A DNA stretch of 61,849 bases from Chara braunii (lineage: Eukaryota > Streptophyta > Charophyceae > Charales > Characeae): contig BFEA01000254.1 in the NCBI GenBank assembly GCA_003427395.1, positions 1,257,295-1,319,143 of the forward strand, given 5' to 3'. The notes under the pieces were generated by a model. It worked only from the letters and a program-made list of their open reading frames with translations, made no database searches and had not been told where the DNA came from. Made by a program: the position numbers and the translations under genes. Below, in pieces: positions 18,601-30,169 of this stretch. Every line of letters begins with the position of its first letter. The first letter of the stretch is position 1.

Positions 18601-19408
18601 TTCACCTTTCCATGGACATCTACTTCAAGCTGTGCGGGGCCCCTCAGGTCGCGGTTTGTGGCCTGGAAAACGATCCAAATCTGTTTCCACATGGTCTGCG
18701 ACGTGGAAAAGTTCCGCGAGAGGGATTTCCGCCTCAATATTGTGCCGTTTCTCGTGGGGCATCCTGAAGGTTTCTCAAAGTATCGAACATAGGGCAGACG
18801 AGAAGATGTCCGCCCAGTCGTGTTCGGGTCCTGGAGCAGCAATATGTGTTTTATGGAGACTGTCGTATGGTGAGACGGGGCCCACCTTTGGTCATCCCGC
18901 ATCGGCGGGTGACAAACGGGTGGGCAATGGCCCGCGCTTTCGAATTTGAATTCGAAAGGTGGGGTTTTTGCATGGTCGTTGGCGTCATTATGCACCTAAC
19001 GTCGATGAAGTGATCGCAAGCGAAGGTGCTCGTAGTGAGCTTGTCGCGCACGTGCGTGGTTCAAGTTCCTACCCTTGGCCTTCGGTCATGCACACCTTCG
19101 CCAACCTCCATCGCCGTGCATTGTCGTGGAACTCCGGTTGTCGTCGCCTCCATGCAGCGACACGCGAGATCGTCGTTGGTGGCAGAGTGCAAAGTGAGTA
19201 CCGTGAACACTGTCATACCGTCCATGATCGAGGTGTGAGTGACCCTTGGCTGTCGTCCTTCCGTCGACGGCCGTCAGCCATAGTGGCGGGTATAATGGCA
19301 GTCGACGCTGCAAACTTGGTGTGTGTCGACGTCGATAGGGATTTCTTCAAGGAGCTCGCTTTGGTGGGGAGCCGACATCGCATGGCCGCCAACGCGTGTT
19401 GACGCAAG
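18601..19408. other. Leading part of Harbinger-like locus 5
   Basis: No clear terminal repeat was found. CGAATTTGAATTCG near 18938 is a short palindrome. The region leads into a hydrophobic ORF and a Myb/SANT-like ORF in the same order and strand as element 2, so it is probably the 5' part of a fifth, diverged element. Confidence 0.4.
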
Positions 19409-19849
19409 TTGAGGGTCATTTGGAAGGTCGTCGATCGACCTGCTGAGGTACTTGTTGGTGCAGAACGTGATGGGGTGTCTGTGAAGCATGTCCACGTGCC
19501 ATCTCCAGTGCTATTGCGTGTGGCCGAAGATTGCAGCTGCTGCCACGGTGGACGGCGAGTTTGGTTGTCACCACCAACCCCTACATTGATAGTTTTCTAT
19601 GGCGGCAACAACAACGGTCGGGGAGGCATTCTGAGCGTTGTACTTCGGGGGACGACCATCATTCTAGCGCTGCTGATTGCTTTCTGTGCCGTCATCGTTA
19701 TCTGTTTCACTGTCGTTTTGATTGTTGTTCTCCACGCACGTCGGTATGTTGATGGAGGGACGAAGCTTCACATCCGAACTCGACGACAATCTAGGTGCAT
19801 CAATGTACGTGGCCGACAAGGTTCGAGTCGGAGATGCTCAGCGGCATAA
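19409..19849 (+). CDS. Hydrophobic ORF of Harbinger-like locus 5
   Basis: 146 codons. Residues about 78-111 read LRGTTIILALLIAFCAVIVI and then CFTVVLIVVLHARRYV, followed by basic RTRRQSR. Hydrophobic run plus basic tail is the same plan as elements 2-4, though residue identity is low. It sits about 120 bp before the Myb/SANT-like ORF, as in element 2. No family is recognised. Confidence 0.3.
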   Translation: MRVIWKVVDRPAEVLVGAERDGVSVKHVHVPSPVLLRVAEDCSCCHGGRRVWLSPPTPTLIVFYGGNNNGRGGILSVVLRGTTIILALLIAFCAVIVICFTVVLIVVLHARRYVDGGTKLHIRTRRQSRCINVRGRQGSSRRCSAA

Positions 19850-19966
19850 GCTCACACATGGGGCATGACATTCGCCGATGGCGTGGCTTGTCACGGCAAC
19901 CCATGTTTCCGTGAGTCACCATTCCGAGCAGGCGGATAGAGACAGAGTGCATAGCATGACTTTCGC

Positions 19967-21020
19967 ATGCATGTGTACGCATGCTTCGTCACGCGTTGGT
20001 GGGCGAGAAAGGTACATGTAGGCTACACCGAGAACAACAAACAACAACAAAAAACGATCCAATCCTACCTGGGGTGGGGAGGCGCATCAGCGGACGAAGT
20101 TGGTGTTTGGGGTGGTGCCGCGGAGCATGAACAAATAGCGCCCACACAGCGAATGAGTGCGATATCGCTGATGCACCCAACACCTGCTCATTGGGCGATC
20201 GCAGGGGGGCAGACAGTCGTGTCTGATTGTGCTCCGCGGGCGCAACATGTGGCAGCGCCAAGGGCTGGGGGCATACGACACTTTGCAGTGTCGGTTGTCG
20301 CATGTCCGACCGTGATTGGTACTCAACAATGGCCGACATGTCAGCAAGGATCCCAAAGGACAATGGTGGGTGAAGAGCAGGGGACAAAGGTGGCTTCCGT
20401 GATACGGGAATTCGGCCCTTCGACGGGGATGAGGGAAGGTCGACTGGCGGTGAGTAGCAATGGCATGAGGAACATGGCGAATGAGTGTTCATCGTGCATG
20501 ACGGGTGAAAGTTCAGACGACATGGGTGGAGGGATGGCAGCAGGAGTGGATGGGAAGAAGTCCGACATCGATGGTGATGAAGGACCGACAACCGATTCAT
20601 CGAAGAACCCGGGTGGAGGTCAACATGGTCACCACACCTCAAGCACTGAATGTGGTAGCTGGAAAAAACAGGGAAAGTCTTCGACCCCACCGAAGAAAAA
20701 CAATTTGTGGACTTTGGAAGAGTGAATAGCCCTGGTGAAGATCAGCGGCGAGGATGACTCCCTCATGGCCGATGCGAATGGTGCCCAACAACACATGACA
20801 AGGACAAGGGGGTATGAGTGGATAGCAACACGCCTTGCAAACAATATTGGAGGACGGGGGAGGATTGTCGGAAGAAGTGGGTAGAGTTCCAGAAGGAGGT
20901 CACAGAGATTTGTGATACCTACAACGACTTCGGCAAACAGGGGTACTACGACATCACGATGAACGAGAGACAGACATTGGGGTACCCCTCACGTTTGAGA
21001 AGTCGTTGTCGAGCACATCG
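19967..21020 (+). pseudogene. Myb/SANT-like DNA-binding protein, second copy
   Basis: The first frame runs 19967-20725 and ends NNLWTLEE at a TGA. The same frame continues after the stop with IALVKISGEDDSLMADANGA and YEWIATRLANNIGGR. A frameshift near 20850 leads to GEDCRKKWVEFQKEVTEICD and GKQGYYDITMNERQTLG. A further shift near 20985 gives VPLTFEKSL. Together these show the whole Myb/SANT-like domain: opening W-E, central W-IA-RL, then CRKKW and the Y-D-ER end. It matches the accessory DNA-binding protein of PIF/Harbinger transposons and is a different subfamily from the 11.8-kb copy. One stop and two frameshifts disable it. Confidence 0.8.
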
Positions 21021-21960
21021 GTCTAGCACCTCACAAATGGGGTGGGACCCTCCTGGCCTCGTCATGCAGGAGTTGGTATGATCCTCGTCACGATACATAT
21101 GGAGTTTCCGCAAGCCGCTCCGGTCGAGTGCGTAGCCATACCTCTCGCAAACCCCTATGACAGGATAGGGTCTACGCGAGGCACGACTTACCTCCACCTT
21201 ACGGGAGCTGTCACCTTCCTTTGGTAAGCATATCCCCGCCGAGCTACCAGTCCACACTACGAAAGTTAATAAGTTGCAATCGCAAAGGTGGACCAGCCGA
21301 GGGTGTTTCTCGTTCACTGTAGCATAGGGGGTACTCGTGGTTTTATGCCTCTATCTGACCCGCACGCGAACCGGCGCCTTGGGGGGCTGAGGTCCCACGC
21401 GTGACTCGTCATTGGTCGACTAGGACGCCTCCCACACACCACACGTACACCACAACGCTCACACATACAGAATGACACAAAACAAACAACACAACAACAC
21501 TCCTAGTCCCTTTAGTAGCCATCACATAACCTTCCTACACATAAATCGGATAGGTGACACGGGCGAGACTTAGTATAAAAATTGCGCGGACGCAGGGCTA
21601 ACTCATATTGACCCACAATGCAAACTTACCCAAGAGGTCACAACGATGGCGTACTATATAGTACCCATAATCATGCAGTCCTCACTAATCTCGAGGGTCG
21701 CATTCGACACTCAAGTGTCGGCTGATACGCGCCTTGAAGGGTTAATCTCTCAACGCTAGACCACCGCCAAGCGCGGTTGAGAACCACGCCCTCTTCTGCA
21801 TCCTGCGGAGAGTGGGTAGTACATACGTTCATACCTGTGGTGACAATCGTCTTTTAATGTCTTGGAGACCAGCTCTGTCATCCAGGGCCTCGAGGGAAGT
21901 CAAGGGGTTTGACTTTGGCGCTGCCACGGACTCCAACGTCCAACTATAAAAATTAACAAG
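21003..21960 (+). repeat. Dispersed repeat, copy B, first block
   Basis: Homologous to 6135-4990 read in reverse (see copy A). The block contains a CGCATTCGACACTCAAGTGTCGG-type inverted motif at about 21700-21722 and lacks the 311-bp palindrome. It begins where the Myb/SANT-like pseudogene ends. Confidence 0.75.
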
Positions 21961-22684
21961 TAAAGTCAATCAGAAAAATAATCAATCATCCCGATACTAA
22001 TATATCAAATCAGAACTCGAGATAAAGTAAAGAAAGGGACACATAAACCCATCAGGTATACAGATCGTGCGACACATGGTTGTCATTCTCACAACCTCCA
22101 AAGTAAGATTTGTACGCATACTCCAAGACACTAACCTGCATAACACATAAGCACGGACGAACGTCGCATTGTCATACACTAATGTGGTCAAATTTACTGT
22201 TCCCTGTGACTCACACCAAGCCTCACACAGTCAAGCCTCATCCATTGTCCACCTTTCCATAAAACCTCATAAGTTCTTTATAATGGTCACTTAAAATAAA
22301 CTCAGTTAAAACCCTCAAAGAAACATATCAAATCTCATGGCTAAGGCATCACGTTGAGGTACAGGTATAAGCAAAGTTATGTCGCGAGCCGACAAGTCGG
22401 CGATCAACCACCCGACCTATTATTAGTGACAACGGAAGATGATCATTTTAGGATCAAGCTGAAACAAGTCCAATTCTGAATCGAAATGATCACAAACACT
22501 TGTAACACAAAATATGCCAATTCCTAATGCTTTGACTGTCAGTGTATGGGGAATGAATCTCCATAGCACACTCTCACCTAAGATTCTCTTGATAACTAAG
22601 TCTAAGTCTACCTCTAAACCATTGCCCCAAAAAAGGTAGATCTACAACAGAACCTCCTTTACGCAAAGTGGATCGCCGAAATCG
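21961..22684. other. AT-rich non-coding segment inside copy B
   Basis: No coding or RNA feature is seen. It is absent from copy A. Confidence 0.5.
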
Positions 22685-23025
22685 CCATCTGTCAAAATAT
22701 AATCTACCTCCTTTAAACTAAGAAAATTTCGGCACGGCTTCCCATTGGAAAAATGTCTTTCCATAATTTATCAGCCCAAATATCAAAACATAAATAATCT
22801 TCAACTTTCTAAAGTCAAATTTTGTCTAACTCACAGAATTAACAAAACTTTGGGCAGCAATCTCCTTAGAAAATGAGACTTTCCAGATTTTTACTAAGTC
22901 ATATGTAAAAATTATACAAGTTGAACTTTGAAAAGTCGAATTTTTACTAACTCTTTGGATTAGCAAAAATTTTGGCAGTGGTTTTCGTAGAGAAAGTAAC
23001 TTACCAAAATTTACAAAAAAACAAG
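22685..23025. repeat. Three diverged tandem units of about 120 bp
   Basis: Units start near 22700, 22801 and 22921. Shared landmarks are TTTCTAAAGTC/TTTGAAAAGTC, CTAACTC, ATTAACAAAA/ATTAGCAAAA, TTTGGGCAG/TTTTGGCAG and GAAA(A/G)T-ACTT(T/A)CCA. The first unit is incomplete at its left. Divergence is high, so the duplications are old. Confidence 0.6.
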
Positions 23026-23314
23026 CATAACAAATGATTCTAGAAAATGTGAGAATTGATCTAAGTAAAAAAAACTTAGCCCAGAAAATGCAGGAATTTA
23101 GACCAACTCCTATAGCTCTAGTACATGGTGAGCAACTAACGCAACTATCTGTCAAACTGAAACTTAGACTAAGTAGTACTCTCCATCAACCATATGCAAG
23201 ACCAAAACCACAAACGGTAAGTACTCTCATCAACCCCCAAATCAAATCCTCATAGATTTGTTCATGAAATCCTTAGATAAATTATCCCTTATACCCAACT
23301 TACATATGGGATGG

Positions 23315-23932
23315 TGCTAGACCATTCAACTTAGAAACAATGCCTAGCATGCCTTAAGATATACACGAATAGATTGTACAACTATTTTTCTCTTCTTTGG
23401 CCATATGACTAGACAATTCTGCTTAGAAACAATGTATAGTCGCCCTGAACTGTTTAATATCCAAAGTTTAGTAATCTTTAACTTCGTTCTGAAAAAAAAT
23501 GAAAATATGGGCAGGGGACTAAGCCATTCAACTTAAAAACAATGCTCAACTTCCCCAGATTACTTCCAATTTTACTTTGTAATTTTTCTTCTTTTTTTAG
23601 TGATATGGTTTAGCGCTGGACCATTCAACTTAGAAACAATGTTCAACTGTCAGTTCACATGCAAGTATAAATAAAATATTTTTTGTTATACTCAGTTTAT
23701 ACTTATGTGCGTGGCTTTCAGGCTAAATCATTCATCTTAAAAACAATGCTTAGCCTTATACAAAAAAATTTCCCTTTGAAATGAAACAAGAGATTAAACC
23801 CTTTAGTCAGGCAAACCCTCAGAAATAAACATAGCAACCAGGTCATTCGACTTAGAAACAATGTCTGGTGTTTCATAAAACAGTCAAATAAAACATAGCC
23901 CTAGGCCATTCAACTTAGAAACAATGCCCAGT
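23315..23932. repeat. Array of seven hairpins with constant loop
   Basis: Seven copies of a motif near CATTCAACTTAGAAACAATG start at about 23322, 23413, 23523, 23621, 23729, 23843 and 23907. Each is flanked by a different pair of complementary stems. The stems are TGCTAG/CTAGCA (23315, 23344), GACTA/TAGTC (23407, 23437), GGGGA..AGC/GCT..TCCCC (23515, 23544), TGGAC/GTTCA with one G-T pair (23617, 23641), AGGCTAA/TTAGCCT (23720, 23750), ACCAG/CTGGT (23837, 23865) and CTAGGC/GCCCAG with one mismatch (23901, 23926). Spacing is about 62-116 bp. Stem bases change in pairs while the loop stays, which points to selection on a folded RNA or DNA form. The function is unknown. Confidence 0.8.
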
Positions 23933-24344
23933 CCTTGATTGACCTGCTCAAACGCATGCAAACTGTTTTCCTCCCACCTTCCCCCAGTTCATCCCTTAGT
24001 CTGTTTTCAATCAAAAATAAAGAAGAAACTTAAACTTCACTCTCACACGTTCTTTCCATTAAGTCTGATTGAATCTTGAAAGAAGGCTAAAATCATGGGG
24101 GAGCACACGCATATAATCCGTCAAACTAAAGGGACATAGTCAAATAGGGGTACAGTGGGTTCATACGATCATAAGGATATTTACCTGATTGTTTCATGCC
24201 TCCAGAACCTCGCCTAGGTTCCAACAGAGCTCCCACAATCGGTGGGCGGACTCCACACAGAGTCTTGCTGCGGTCCTACGGGTTGCAATCCCGCCTGCCG
24301 CCTTCCTCTCTCAACAGGATTAGACTTAGAGTAAGAAGGGAAGA

Positions 24345-24590
24345 ATGAGGGGTTTCAGACACTTGAGATACAAGAGAGGGATTGACTCAACTCGCAACAG
24401 AGGGCCTTGTTATCTTCTAGCTCCTGAGGGTCCCGCAATGGCAACCAACATGCTTTGCCGCTTGGTCAAACTGAAGTTAAACCACCGGCTGTTGACTTCC
24501 TTGACGAATCCTCCGAGTTGCAGCACCAGCCCCTCCTACAACAACCTCAACCACTCCACAAGCTTGCAATCCCATGCGCGTTAGTTATGG
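24345..24590 (+). repeat. Dispersed repeat, copy B, second block with short ORF
   Basis: 24395-24515 matches 4640-4515 in reverse. Both share GAGGGCCTTG, then GGGTCCCGCAATGGC and the coding-like MATNMLCRLVKLKLNHRLL. The ORF ends at 24584. The match fades after about 80 bp from the ATG. No known family. Confidence 0.5.
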
Positions 24591-25044
24591 GTGAGTTTGC
24601 AGCCTCGCGACTTGCCCCTGGACACTTTACTCAGCGGGTGAACAACGTACAGGCCGATAGGCACGCGTATCGTCCCCACCCGGCTCACCCCTCACGTTGA
24701 CTTTTGGTAAGTGCGTGCTTCCCCCTTCACCCTCTCTCAGTCTTTCTCTCAGACATGCTCAAATGTCAACCGTAGCTTACTGCCCCTCAGGGCCGCATGT
24801 GATTCTTCAATAAGAACGCAGACAGGTTCACGGTGAGTATGCTCATTTCGAAGAACTGTGCCCGCCGAATGTGTGCCCCTTCCCTCCTTACACGCGGATG
24901 CACCTAATCGTTCATAATGTTAGGTTCACTCATAGTCATGGGAGCGGAGTCTTCGAGCAGAAAGAATGCCACCAAACCTCACGTCGGGTTACTATGGAAT
25001 TCGGTGCTACTGCTCGGCCTTCGGTTCATCCACCTCACCAACTC
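24591..25044. other. Non-coding, no feature seen
   Basis: No recognisable gene or repeat apart from short pyrimidine-rich stretches near 24721-24752. Confidence 0.5.
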
Positions 25045-25228
25045 CATCAATTTCTTCTGCTTCTTTTTCTTCTTTTTCTTCTTTTTCTTCTCCTTCTTCG
25101 TTTTTCTTGCTTTTTTTAATTAATATTATCATTATTATATTTTTTTGTTTCGATTATTGGGGTTTGCTTATTCTTCTTCTTCTTCTTCTCTTCTTCTTCT
25201 TCTTCCTTTTTCTTCTTCTTCTTCTTCT

Positions 25229-25302
<74 letters not shown>

Positions 25303-25570
25303 GAGAGAGAGGGTGCTGGGGCGCCGCGGTGTGGGGTGCTGGGGCGCTGGGGCGCTGGGGCGCCGGGGTGTGGGGCACTATGCTGGGGAGCTGGGGCGTT
25401 GAGGCACAAGGGCGCTAGGGCGTCGAGGTGTGGGGCGCTGGGGCGCTGGGGCGTTGGGGTGTGGGGCACAGGGGCGCTGGGGCGTTGGGGCGCCGGGGCG
25501 CCGGGGTGTGGCGAGCTGGGTCACTGGGGAGCTGGGGCGCCGGGGCACTGGGGTGTCAGGGTGTGGCCGC
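25045..25570. repeat. Composite microsatellite: (CTT)n, (GA)n, GGGGCGCT array
   Basis: CTT-rich repeats fill about 25052-25230, (GA)n fills 25231-25310, and a GC-rich array of GGGGCGCTG/GGGGCGCCG/GGGGTGT units fills about 25313-25565. The last has many closely spaced G4 runs on the plus strand and could form G-quadruplexes. Confidence 0.9.
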
Positions 25571-27856
25571 CGGCGGCCTTGTTTTTTTTTGTCATCTCCA
25601 AAAACGCAGCCCACCACCCCGTGGCCCCTGGCGCACGTGCGAACAAACCAGGGTCACGTTAAAAAAAACGTGCCACGTCGCGCGGAACCCGTTTAAACTC
25701 GGTCCCAGGGCGTTTGAACGCGCACGCTCGTTCAGCGTGTTTAAACGGTTACATAGGTGGCCGCTGTTGGTGTGTGGGCTGTCCATTGGGGACCCGAAAA
25801 GAGGTAAGCGGCACAGGGGAAGAACAACCTGGGTAACGATAGCGGAGCCACACAGTGCGGGGCAGGGCTGACATCGCGTGGCCACAGTGCCGCGGCTACG
25901 TGCAGGTCGTTCAACAGATTGGAGTATAGGAGCGAAAGACTATTCAAGCCATTTTTTAGCTAGTTCTTCTTGTAGCATTCCCTCAGGACAACCAGAGCAG
26001 CAGAGGAGGCTGTTGCATTAAGACACTGATGGACCGGGTAGTGAGAAAGCAAGAGAAGGCGGGCGCGAAGGAGGAGAGACAGTGGGTGCTAGCACTGAGC
26101 AAAGGGGGGCAAAAAAAAGGAAAAGTGGACCTAGACGGGTGGACGCGGCACGTGCATTTAGACCAGAGACGGGGATGACGATGGGAAAACAAGGCTGACG
26201 AGAGAAGAGGAAGTCATATCTCGCTCGTTTTTTTGTCAAAACGAGCGAGAAAGGATGGTATATAGGGATTTTAGACTAGGGCGACCTCAAATCCGCGGTT
26301 AGTTTTGGAGGAATGTTAGTAGATAGAGAGGTAAAAGAGGAGGAGATGGTTGAAAAGAGGCGGAGTAGTAGCTATGGCGAAGAAGAGACGAATTAATTAT
26401 CATATTCCTGATGGAATCAGACGAAAAGGGAGTCGACAGTGGGGTTTTCGAGGCATGCGGCTCTGAATCTACGATTGGAATAGGATGAAAGTTAGTAGAA
26501 ATTGAGTAAGTATTTAAAAAGGTTGCGAGGAGATAAACGAAGGAGTGGATATGGTGGAATGAAAATTGCATAGTTTACTCGATCCTTAGTGGAATCGAGC
26601 AAACCGAGATGTAAAGTAGGGGTTCTAGAGTCGGGCGAATCGAATGATGAGGCTAAGTAAGTAAGTTAGAAGTTAGTAAGGAGAAATGTTGCGTGGAGAG
26701 ATAGCTAGGGTGAAGGCAGCGTGAGCAGAAAGCTAAATGTCTGATCATTCCTCGACAACTCCCGGCGCGATAAGAGCCTAACTTGAGGTATTGGGCCATT
26801 GTAATCGCGATGTCATAATTAGTTCTCAGGAATGATTGAGGATCGAATATTGCATTGCATAGGCAGGGGACCCTAGGCAACTTGAAATGGACTTGGAAAT
26901 AGCATTGAAATGAATTTTCTCTTTTTCTAGTCTTTGGCCTCTGCAGGAGGGGGATACCGGTGCTCGCACCGCGACCCCAAGACCTCTATCCCTGTAAGGG
27001 AAAAAGTCTCAGCGCAACCTGTTCTCTTGTAAGGGGATGAGGGTTAAAGGGCCAAGGCACCTACCACTTGGATCGGTGCGGGACGTCCGGAACTGACCCC
27101 GACAACGAGCTCTAGTCGGGAAGTTCAAGTTGCGCCTCGTGTTGAACGCCTAAACGACAAAGGGTGAGAGAACCAAATGGGCGAGAGAGCCATTCTTTTT
27201 CTAGTCTCCTTTGTTCTCCCCAACCACACGCCATGNCGTTGAGGGGCGGCACGGCCGCTTGGAATGGACCACGGCGGCTCGCGTTAAGTTGAGCAGCACT
27301 GTCCAGAGGGAGGAATTGGGCGTGGTACCGGGTGGAAGCCACAACCGCCACGGGGCATTGACACCGCCCCGCCGGAGCATTACAACCGCTTCGGGACTAA
27401 TTGCGAGGTCTTCGTAACTGCACTCGTGGACTAATTGAGAGCCCCAACTCTCTTGAAAAGAAGAGGTCAGATCCAGAAAATTACCACTCGAGAGGAACGA
27501 TTCGCAAGGAAGCCCTTACGGCAAGACGGGGTCCTGGGAGGCTTGGACTGGATCTGCCTTCCCGATGTGAGGAGGTACCTCAGTAATGACGTCCGTCTCG
27601 TAAGCGGCAAAAGGTCAGACGGAGTAAGGGGATGAGGTGAGTTATCAGCAGGGGGAGGATTGATCACCCTTCCTTTTTGGGGCTGATGGGCCGACATCCG
27701 CCTACTCATTGGTGGACCAAAGGTTGCGTACCTCCGAGTGAGAACTAGTCGTGCGATGGGGACATCACATTTTGAGTGGGGGGAAGGTGTGCCATTTACC
27801 GAAGAAAAAATGTGCAAAAGAGAAGGATACTATGAGCATAAGGATGAATAATTAAC
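25571..27856. other. Unclassified, probably retrotransposon-derived
   Basis: No open domain was recognised. Visible features are a TCGCTCGTTT/AAACGAGCGA hairpin at about 26220-26248, CTCGAT...ATCGAG at about 26579-26598, a single N at 27236 (contig join), and GCGATGGGGACATCACATTT followed by GAGTGGGGGGAAGG near 27757-27788. The last resembles the 29067-29098 segment and may be the 3' end of a pol gene plus a polypurine tract. Confidence 0.4.
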
Positions 27857-28070
27857 GTTGCATGAGCTTGAGAAAAGGTCTGGCAAGATGTCCAGAAGAG
27901 AAAAATGGATGAGTCATTGACTTTGCGCAGGCTTGAGAAAAGGCCTGGCAAGATGTCCAGAAGAGAAACGGGTGAGAAATTGACGTTGCATGAGCTTGAG
28001 AAAAGGCCTGGCAAGCGACTTGTGTGATTGATTTGGCATAAGCTTGAAAATGGGCCGAGCAAGATGCCTG
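27857..28070. repeat. Minisatellite, about 46-66 bp units
   Basis: Units start near 27857, 27923, 27985 and 28031 with GCATGAGCTTGAGAAAAGG and TGGCAAGATGTCCAGAAGAG. Further decayed units reach about 28190. Unit lengths vary (66, 62, 46 bp). Confidence 0.8.
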
Positions 28071-29097
28071 GAAAAGAAAAGACTCGTATGATGGACTATG
28101 TATGGATCTGAGAGAAAGACTGGCAGGCTGGGAAACAGATGAGTATTTGGAAAAAGGTCTGACAAGGTGCCTGAAAGAGAGATGCACAAGGGATAAATTG
28201 GGCAGCATGAATGAAAAAGTTAAAAATAAGCAAGGAACAAGAAAGGACAAAGAGTGATATGAATGCAAAATTGGCAGGATCTGAGGAGAGTCAGGCGAAA
28301 GGACCCGGAAGAGATGCATGTGGATTTGGCAAGGCCTGAGCGTCGGGAAACGGTAAAGGAAAAACATGGATTGCACGGACCGAAAAGCAAATTTTTTTTT
28401 TTTTAATGACTCTAAGAGTAATGAATGAGACAAATCCAAAATGTTTTCTCAATGAAATGGGAAGATAGATTTGAGATTACGAAGCACTGAGGGGGAGTTG
28501 TGCCTGGGCTCACTAATTCGAAGTGGGTATCACCACAGCAAAGGCGGCGGTTGAACTGGACGAACATCTCCCTTCTGGAGCAAATGTCTGATATTGAGTC
28601 GGATCCGAAAACTTGCCTACAATTTGTTATCAACAAAGCCAAGGCATAAAATGAGAAAACCAATTGTGTTATGACAACAAATTGGCATCCTGGGAATAAA
28701 GCCAGCATACCAGTAGTTAAGTGCATAAAGCGAGGAGAGCCCCGCCTGCTTCATGTTACTGAAGTTAAAAGAATTATGGGCTGCCTTGCTGGGTATACAG
28801 AGTTTGACTGAAGAGGAAGTTTGCATCTCAATTGAGGGGAAGATAAAAGAGGCAGAGCTATGACGGAAATGAGCAACTTGGTCTAAGTTGTAGAACCTTC
28901 GACTCCCCCATACCCTCCTCCATGTCAAGGGACGGAAGCTAAGGAAAACCTTGAGAAAGAAATGCGAAAATAACAAAACGGACCCTGACAAACTAACCAC
29001 CCATAACATCTCATCCTCCTCTCCCGTCTATCCCTCCAAAATCCACTAACAAGAGATTGGTGCGCGATGAGGACATCGCGAATGAGTGGGGGGAATG
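28071..29097. other. Unclassified, ends at a possible polypurine tract
   Basis: No gene seen. At 29067-29097, GCGATGAGGACATCGCGAA and GAGTGGGGGGAATG look like the end of a gypsy pol frame and a polypurine tract. TGTCGGGACTGGTGGGTCCC from 29098 would then be the start of a 3' LTR. Confidence 0.35.
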
Positions 29098-29874
29098 TGT
29101 CGGGACTGGTGGGTCCCGAATAACTTCTCATCACTCGAGAGATTGAATACGGACAAATTGTGCACAACAGAGAAATCTGGAGTGAGGAAGCAGGGGAGAG
29201 AAAAGACAAAGGATTAGGCCGCAGAAGGGAGTGATGCCCCGAGGAGAGAACCACAGGAGGAAAGAACTAGCGACGGCAAGCAAGCGAGCGCAAGAACAGG
29301 AGCACATAGAACATAGCAGGAGGCCGGGAGAGCCATCGGGATGCAATAAGACTAAGGCCAAAGGACCCTTTGAACTAGCAATTGCAGCGCAACAGCAATA
29401 AAGGAATGAGGAAGTCAAGGGATGGGCGGCCAGAAGCCGCGGGAAGTTAGGAAATGAGGGGCCAACATGGAGGCCACCGACGGGAGCCTCGGAGCAGAGG
29501 CCCACGACCAAAAGAAATCGACATGCATAAGACGCAAGGTAAGAAGAAGGAGAGGGGTCGCTATGGGGCGGCAAGACGCCCAAGGGGCATGAGAATCCTC
29601 GGGGAAAGGCACCCGGGGCCACGTGGGACTAAGTAAAAATAATGGCGTCTAGGGCGAAATGTATCGGGGACCGCCGACGGGATTAAGTGTCCGGGACCAT
29701 CGGCGGACTAAGTATCGGGGGCCACCGACGAGACTAAGTGTCGGGAACCACCGACGGGACAAGTGGCGGGGACATGTGAAAGTCCCAAGAAGAAACAACG
29801 ACACCACATGAGAGAAAAATAATAAATGCAAGGTGCACCGTCAATATTGACATCTTGACGATTAAGAATATTAG

Positions 29875-29900
29875 CACCACTAGTGCAAGTACTAGTGGTG
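29875..29900. other. Perfect 10-bp hairpin (CACCACTAGT)
   Basis: CACCACTAGT, six bases, then ACTAGTGGTG. A homologous hairpin at 31519-31540 has a 9-bp stem (CCACTAGTG) and a 4-base loop of different sequence, so the stem was kept while the loop shortened. Confidence 0.85.
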
Positions 29901-30128
29901 ATAAACGGGAAGGCCAAAAGGAAAAGGAAAAGTAAAAGTAAAGAAAACTGAAGTGGGAGGCATGGGAGCAATCCGAAAAATCTCGGATAAGCCTCCTCAA
30001 GAAAATAGAGTCAAATAAGACCCCATATGAAAAATAGCTCTCCGGGGAAAAATCGGAGTAGGAGGGACCATTGTGGGAGAAGTGTAGGAGTAAAAGAAGG
30101 CTCCCATGGGCATGGGAAGACCATTATT

Positions 30129-30152
30129 GCAGTCCGAGAAATAACGGACTGC
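30129..30152. other. Recurrent hairpin type A (GCAGTCCG stem)
   Basis: GCAGTCCG, 8-base loop, CGGACTGC. The same hairpin recurs at 30911-30932, at 31071-31094 (one T-G pair), at 31605-31625 as AGTCCG/CGGACT, and at 32530-32562 with a longer arm. Loops differ (AGAAATAA, AGTTGCAA, AGAAATTA). Confidence 0.85.
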
Positions 30153-30169
30153 ACCTTGGGCATAGGGAG

